Shown here: piece by piece, positions 12,879 to 17,027 of the stretch
Numbering within the stretch: position 1 is the stretch's first letter
Layout: every line of letters starts with the position of its first letter
Source of the DNA: Bacteroidales bacterium
Lineage (GTDB): Bacteria > Bacteroidota > Bacteroidia > Bacteroidales > Paludibacteraceae
Length of the DNA stretch: 17,027 nucleotides
Assembly (NCBI GenBank): GCA_900769555.1
Contig: CAAGHA010000185.1
Span: forward strand, 1 to 17,027
Direction: 5' to 3'
Position numbers and translations under genes: made by a program
The notes under the pieces: model-generated
The model's database searches: none
The model's input: only the letters and a program-made list of their open reading frames with translations
What the model was told of the DNA's origin: nothing

Positions 12879-15116
12879 TTATTCCATATACTCGATTTCA
12901 AATGCTACGCGACGATTTAGAGTACGACCTTGAACCGTTTCATTATCAGCCACCGGTTCTGTATCACCCTTGCCATCTGTGCGAATTCTGGACGCATCAA
13001 CTCCCTTCATCATCAAGTAATCTTTTACAGACGCAGCTCTGTCTTGAGACAATTTCAAGTTCTTTTCAGAATCTCCGGAGCTATCAGTATGTCCTACAAT
13101 ACTTAGGTTGTATGTTGGATTCTCTTTCATGACCTTTACCACGTCATTTAAGATTGGATAAGAACGTTTCATGATAGTAGCCTTTCCGGAAGCAAATTGA
13201 ATTCCGTTAAGAGCTTTTTTGAATAGTTGTTTCACCTCAGCCTTCACTTCAGGACAACCAAAATTATCTTTAACACCTGCCAAATTAGGACATTTATCTT
13301 CGTAGTCATATATACCATCACCATCGCTATCCAACGGACAACCAACACTATCTGTCTTTCCGATAGCCTCTTTAGGCGTATTGGCACATTTGTCCAAGTA
13401 GTCTGCTACACCATCACCATCGCTATCCAGTGGACAACCGACACTATCAATTTTTTCGATAGCCTCTTTAGGCGTGTTGGCGCATTGATCCAAGTAGTCT
13501 GCCACACCATCCTTATCGCTATCCAAAGGACAACCAACGCTATCTACTTTACCGATGGCCTCTTTAGGAGTGTCAGGGCATTTGTCAAGGTAATCTGCTA
13601 CACCATCACCATCGCTATCCAGTGGACAACCCTTACTATCCACTTCTACTCCCTTCAATGTATTAGGACATAGGTCTAATTTATCTTCAACACCATCTTT
13701 ATCCTTGTCTTTAAATCTATCACCGATTACAAAAGCCAAACCTGTGTTGACTCTTGCATGTCGAGTATTAGACGGGAATGTGGCATCACCGCTTTTAGCG
13801 TAGCGAAAAGGTATGTTGTCCGCCAATACAAATAAGTTGACAGGACCCAAATTGAAGTTTACACCGGCACTCAAATTATTCCATTCTCCGTCAAACATAC
13901 CGTAGCCCAAACTTAAAGAAATCTGTTTGAACGGTCGGAAGTTAGCAGTAAGTAAAAACTCTTCCCATGCATTGCGGTGGTAGATATAAGTTTTAGACAA
14001 GATACCCAAACCTATACGATTTTCCCAAAATGCCCACTCAGCAGCCAAATGAATTTGAGCTTTAAGTCCGGTTGTATAGGCAGTAGGATTTTCATTGTTT
14101 TCGAACATCTCTTCCAACATCTCCTCGTATGGGTCGAAGTAGTCGGTGGTATCATCATTAATATCGTATGATATACCTTCAAATGCAAAATCCCCAACTT
14201 TATCAACTTGAGAAAGGTTATTTTTCCATCTGATAAAACCTAAGTCGATAACACTTGCAGAAACCTTGAGTTCCGGCAAAGGTCTGTAAGTCGCACCCAA
14301 ATCAAAAGCGATACCATGTCCTTGCGGTTTAGCCATCAATACCGGGTCAATATCCATATCCACGCCATCTATTCTGCCTTCGTCAGTGGAGCGGACAGTT
14401 AAGCCCGGCATGGCAGCATGGATGCTTGCGTCACTTTTCACCACCCATTCGTCCGGTCCGGAAGTTACGGTTACATCATTAAGTTTTGTGTGAAGATTGG
14501 CATGACCATATAAGTATTTGAATTTACCACCCACTTCCAATTTGTCGTTGATGCGGTGTGAGTATCCTAATGCCAATTCTGTGAAGAGTGTTGCATCCGT
14601 AGATAATTTATCTAAGTTCCAATCGTATGGTTCATTTCCCATCCCTTCAAAGACCAAACCGAATACCTCATTAGGAAGAACCACCATTGATTCTAATCGA
14701 TTGGACAGTCCGAATGTAGCATAGCCCTTTTCTTTGATACGGAATCCAAATTCAAGCAAATGAAGACGATACGAAGCAAAAATTCGTTCGTTATATTTCA
14801 TCTTTTTAAGGAAATTTTCGTACCCCTCGCTATCTGCATTTTTGTCAAAAAACAAGACCGTTTTCTTTTCCCCATTAATGGTTACGTTTTGGAAAACATC
14901 ATCAAACGTAAGTCGACTATTACCACCTCCTACTGCAATAGTAGAAAGGGCCGGCATTCCCACATAAAATTTACCTTCGGGGCGGAAAGAAGGATTAAGC
15001 CAATGTTGACGAGGGTTGTAGTCGTTGAAATATAGTGTGTTACTTAGTTGAGCATACGAAGAAACGCCCAAAAACAATACAACAAAAACAGAAATAAATT
15101 TAAAATACTTTCTCAT
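12879..15116 (-). CDS. OmpA-family outer-membrane protein (DUF5723 barrel, TSP3 repeats, OmpA domain)
   Basis: A 745-residue exported protein. Signal peptide: residues 1-22 (MRKYFKFISVFVVLFLGVSSYA/Q). Residues about 25-460 form a beta-rich, aromatic region of the Bacteroidota DUF5723 type, likely an outer-membrane barrel. Residues about 467-620 carry calcium-binding thrombospondin type-3 repeats (DSDGDGVADYLDKCP...), in which four near-identical units have a 32-residue period. Residues about 625-745 are an OmpA C-terminal domain (VGHTDSSGDSEKNLKLSQDRAASV) that binds peptidoglycan, so the protein should tie the outer membrane to the wall. The ATG has a strong AGGAGG Shine-Dalgarno overlapping the upstream stop codon, unlike every other gene here. 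It is second in an operon after the lipoprotein gene. Confidence 0.92.
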   Translation of the reverse strand: MRKYFKFISVFVVLFLGVSSYAQLSNTLYFNDYNPRQHWLNPSFRPEGKFYVGMPALSTIAVGGGNSRLTFDDVFQNVTINGEKKTVLFFDKNADSEGYENFLKKMKYNERIFASYRLHLLEFGFRIKEKGYATFGLSNRLESMVVLPNEVFGLVFEGMGNEPYDWNLDKLSTDATLFTELALGYSHRINDKLEVGGKFKYLYGHANLHTKLNDVTVTSGPDEWVVKSDASIHAAMPGLTVRSTDEGRIDGVDMDIDPVLMAKPQGHGIAFDLGATYRPLPELKVSASVIDLGFIRWKNNLSQVDKVGDFAFEGISYDINDDTTDYFDPYEEMLEEMFENNENPTAYTTGLKAQIHLAAEWAFWENRIGLGILSKTYIYHRNAWEEFLLTANFRPFKQISLSLGYGMFDGEWNNLSAGVNFNLGPVNLFVLADNIPFRYAKSGDATFPSNTRHARVNTGLAFVIGDRFKDKDKDGVEDKLDLCPNTLKGVEVDSKGCPLDSDGDGVADYLDKCPDTPKEAIGKVDSVGCPLDSDKDGVADYLDQCANTPKEAIEKIDSVGCPLDSDGDGVADYLDKCANTPKEAIGKTDSVGCPLDSDGDGIYDYEDKCPNLAGVKDNFGCPEVKAEVKQLFKKALNGIQFASGKATIMKRSYPILNDVVKVMKENPTYNLSIVGHTDSSGDSEKNLKLSQDRAASVKDYLMMKGVDASRIRTDGKGDTEPVADNETVQGRTLNRRVAFEIEYME
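13325..13630 (-). repeat. 96-bp tandem repeats coding TSP3 units
   Basis: About three 96-bp units (32 codons each) encode GCPLDSDGDGVADYLDKC plus TPKEAIGK(V/T)DSV. Neighbouring units are nearly identical in DNA, differing at only a few positions such as DKDG for DGDG and QCAN for KCPD. A fourth, shorter and more diverged unit follows. Such repeats can gain or lose copies by recombination; boundaries are approximate. Confidence 0.75.
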
Positions 15117-15127
15117 AATCCACCCTC

Positions 15128-15886
15128 CTAATCATTAAGTAAAACGTCAGCTTTCAAGTAAGCACTAATATCCAATTTCAAGAATTGGTTTTCGACAAGA
15201 TAACACGTTTCACCATCGCCCAGTATCAATTCATATTCGATGCGCATAGCAGTAGCTTTCATCAAATCCGCTTGTGCATCCCCTTCCACTCTAATCTCTT
15301 TGCTAACAATTGCAGAAGAGATAGGCTCAGACAGATTTGACAATGATTTTGCTTTGGGGATGTCGATCTGAATGTTAAGGTCAGGTGCAGCAAGATCCTG
15401 ATAAAAAGGAATGCCTAAAAATTCCTCTTCAGACATAAAGACAATTTTTATGATTGCATTGAGAGGGAATTGGTTTTCAATTTCAAAGTTCAATGAAGCA
15501 ACATGTAAAGAGTCCACTATGTTTGATTCACCCAAATAATCGTTTAGGTTGATACTGGTGATTGTGTCATAGCCGGTAACATGAGTACCAAAGGTACATT
15601 TAAGAGGAAGAGCCAATTCCAATATCTCTGCCAAATTGATGGCTGTATTTTCTGTGACAATTTGCCCACCGATTCCATCATGTCTGACAATGTCATTCAA
15701 GGTCATTTTTACATTGCCGATAGGAGCCGCCAATGCTGTTTTGATTAATAAACTATCTGTTGACAGATTTTCCAGGTCATACTCCTCTTTGGAGCAACCA
15801 CTTCCCAATAAAATCAACGAGGAGAAAAAAGCAAGTATCCAACCACAATTAACCCTCTCACTCTTTGTAAAATTTAATAAATTCAT
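15128..15886 (-). CDS. Putative surface lipoprotein of unknown function
   Basis: A 252-residue exported protein. The N-terminus has a basic start, a hydrophobic core (WILAFFSSLILLGSG) and Cys31, which fits a relaxed Bacteroidota lipoprotein signal. The residues after the Cys, SKEEYDLE, are Ser/Lys plus acidic and resemble the lipoprotein export signals that send lipoproteins to the cell surface. The rest looks beta-rich, with many alternating hydrophobic strands and no known motif that I can name. It is first in an operon with the OmpA-family protein; its TAG stop overlaps the Shine-Dalgarno of that gene, 11 bases apart. Co-expression suggests the two act together at the outer membrane, which is inference. 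A TATATTTG -7 box lies about 85 bp upstream. Confidence 0.82.
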   Translation of the reverse strand: MNLLNFTKSERVNCGWILAFFSSLILLGSGCSKEEYDLENLSTDSLLIKTALAAPIGNVKMTLNDIVRHDGIGGQIVTENTAINLAEILELALPLKCTFGTHVTGYDTITSINLNDYLGESNIVDSLHVASLNFEIENQFPLNAIIKIVFMSEEEFLGIPFYQDLAAPDLNIQIDIPKAKSLSNLSEPISSAIVSKEIRVEGDAQADLMKATAMRIEYELILGDGETCYLVENQFLKLDISAYLKADVLLND

Positions 15887-15970
15887 ATTTAATTAATTAA
15901 AAACTAGGTATCTACTATATTGTAAAGACATCTATTGTCGTTTAGCCTAAAACCACTAAATTGTATTTTG

Positions 15971-15978
15971 CAAATATA
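15971..15978 (-). promoter_or_regulatory. -7 promoter box of the lipoprotein-OmpA operon
   Basis: Read leftward this is TATATTTG, an exact TAnnTTTG match. A possible -33 TTTG is at 16004-16007, but its 25-bp spacing is longer than usual. The leader to the ATG at 15886 would be about 75 nt. Confidence 0.55.
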
Positions 15979-16096
15979 AATATTTTTTTTAGTTTATTTC
16001 TATCAAATTAAGTTTAGTAAATTTTGATGAGAATATACCAAAAGAAGCAAAAGCCCCCATTTGTCATAATTTATTATATAGATCTAAAAAAATCAC

Positions 16097-16104
16097 TATC
16101 TTTG
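16097..16104 (+). promoter_or_regulatory. -7 promoter box of the Rpn nuclease gene
   Basis: TATCTTTG matches the -7 consensus exactly. No -33 box at suitable spacing is evident. The leader would be about 145 nt and contains a small hairpin at 16204-16240 (GGCAA/TTGCC and TTAAG/CTTAA). Confidence 0.45.
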
Positions 16105-16257
16105 CATCGTGATAATTAACGAATTTAGTGGAAGTACAAAAACCTATTTTGTTTGTAACTATTCCTGTTTTGTGATTCCAATTAAATTCCATTGTAAAAT
16201 TCAGGCAACTTATAGTTAAGGGAAACTTAATTCAATTGCCATAAAAATCTATGTACT

Positions 16258-17027
16258 ATGACAATGCGTAGTGGTTACGTAAATTTGAAAACCGATTGGG
16301 GTTTTAAGCATTTGATGGGACATGAGCCGCAAATGCGTTCGTTTCTGAATAGTCTTTTGAGTGAAGAGTATGGAGAAATCAAAAGTTTAACGTTCGAAAA
16401 TGTGGAGGTGTTATCAGACCGAAAAGGGGGGAGAGGTGTCATTTTCGACCTTTTCTGCACGACCGATTCAGGAGATAAAATAATTGTAGAAATGCAAAAT
16501 TATTCGCAATTGTTTTTCAAAACTCGTGCAAATTATTACCTTTACACTTTGATGACCAAAGTACTCGGAAGAGGTGTCGATTGGAATAAGATGAAAAAGG
16601 ATATTCCGCACCTCATTGGAATATTCTTCTTGGGGAAGCGTATGGGAACCGAGACGAAAGCAATCATCGAAACCGAGGAATTCGATCGCATAGAGAAGAC
16701 TCCCTTTTGGGATAGAATGCGAAAGTATTTTATCATTTTGGAAAACTTTGATTTTACAGACCTTGAACAGCCTTCTTTCAAGGATTGTTGGATAGAAATA
16801 ATAAAAAATTTAGGAGATAATATGTATAAAATTCATCCATCAGTATATGAAAAAGCAGATCCCGCTCTATTGGAACTTATAGAGAGGGCTCAGGTTGGTA
16901 ATCTCACCGACGATGAATATCTTCGCTATGAAGCCGGTTTGAAAGCATTGGAAGATTATATTGATTTTGATGAGATGCTAGCAGAGGCACAGGCTAAAGT
17001 AGAGGAGGCACAGGCAAAGGCTGAGGA
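16258..17027 (+). CDS. Rpn-family PD-(D/E)XK nuclease / putative transposase, 3' partial
   Basis: The frame opens at ATG 16258 and runs without a stop off the right edge; 256 codons are visible. The start MTMRSGYVNLKTDWGFKHLMG and the core (GEIKSLTFENVEVL, then FDLFCTTDSGDKIIVEMQN) are typical of the PD-(D/E)XK 'transposase' family (PDDEXK_2, Rpn). The likely catalytic residues are Asp64 and the E78-M-Q80 motif. Members are DNA endonucleases that promote RecA-independent recombination, and many act like selfish or mobile genes. The visible end turns into EAQAKVEEAQAKAE, the start of an Ala/Gln/Glu repeat helix common at the C-terminus of these proteins. An alternative start is the second ATG at 16264. 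No terminal repeats of its own are visible. Confidence 0.88.
   Translation, partial: MTMRSGYVNLKTDWGFKHLMGHEPQMRSFLNSLLSEEYGEIKSLTFENVEVLSDRKGGRGVIFDLFCTTDSGDKIIVEMQNYSQLFFKTRANYYLYTLMTKVLGRGVDWNKMKKDIPHLIGIFFLGKRMGTETKAIIETEEFDRIEKTPFWDRMRKYFIILENFDFTDLEQPSFKDCWIEIIKNLGDNMYKIHPSVYEKADPALLELIERAQVGNLTDDEYLRYEAGLKALEDYIDFDEMLAEAQAKVEEAQAKAE

Noticed and set aside
13227..13673. Plus-strand frame with an internal repeat over the TSP3 region
   Set aside because: Its repeats mirror the 96-bp repeats of the OmpA-family gene on the other strand; no promoter or start context.
16204..16240. Small hairpin starting GGCAACTTATA as another family-1 repeat copy
   Set aside because: Only about 11 bases resemble the family ends and there is no matching far end; kept only as a leader hairpin.

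Overview
The window looks like a chromosomal segment from a low-GC member of the Bacteroidota, most likely order Bacteroidales. The evidence is: promoter -7 boxes of the TAnnTTTG type; start codons with no Shine-Dalgarno sequence (one striking exception); a BspA-type leucine-rich-repeat protein with a type IX secretion sorting tail; a Bacteroidota-type DUF5723/TSP3/OmpA outer-membrane protein; and a tmRNA tag that starts with Gly, as Bacteroidota tags do. Genus cannot be told from the sequence alone.

Layout. 1-2469 (+): 3' part of a BspA-like surface protein with a very recent 204-bp internal duplication. 2714-4290 (-): rbfA followed by an FtsX/LolE-like permease, two bases apart. 4399-5508 (+): dprA, divergent from rbfA across a perfect 18-bp palindrome that carries a -7 box on each strand. 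5763-6104 (+): unrecognised small protein. 6512-8920 (+): a small coiled-coil protein, zapA, a spacer that folds like 6S RNA, and rny (RNase Y) with a terminator. 9072-9467 (+): tmRNA with promoter and terminator. 9601-11259 (+): class I fumarase. 11953-12432 (+): Ala/Lys-rich small protein with its own promoter and terminator. 12879-15886 (-): two-gene operon of a putative surface lipoprotein and the OmpA-family protein. 16258 to the right edge (+): 5' part of an Rpn/PD-(D/E)XK 'transposase' nuclease.

Most genes are ordinary housekeeping: ribosome maturation, DNA uptake/recombination, division, RNA decay, ribosome rescue and the TCA cycle. The unusual layer lies between them. Most of the 3' intergenic gaps hold a short non-coding element with terminal inverted repeats. 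One family has ends related to TAAGGCAACTTCTATAAATT (2486-2693, 5566-about 5745, 11593-11785, with relatives at 11257-11451 and 12821-12876). A second family is a near-complete 197-bp palindrome (6102-6298). A third is a GC-rich structured block (12517-12721). Several start on or next to a gene's stop codon. No transposase is encoded beside them, so they look like non-autonomous (MITE-like) elements.

No CRISPR array, rRNA or canonical tRNA was seen. The best candidates for something new are the stop-codon-abutting repeats, the tmRNA tag with Met in an unusual place, the coiled-coil partner gene of zapA, and the unassigned structured block near 12.6 kb.
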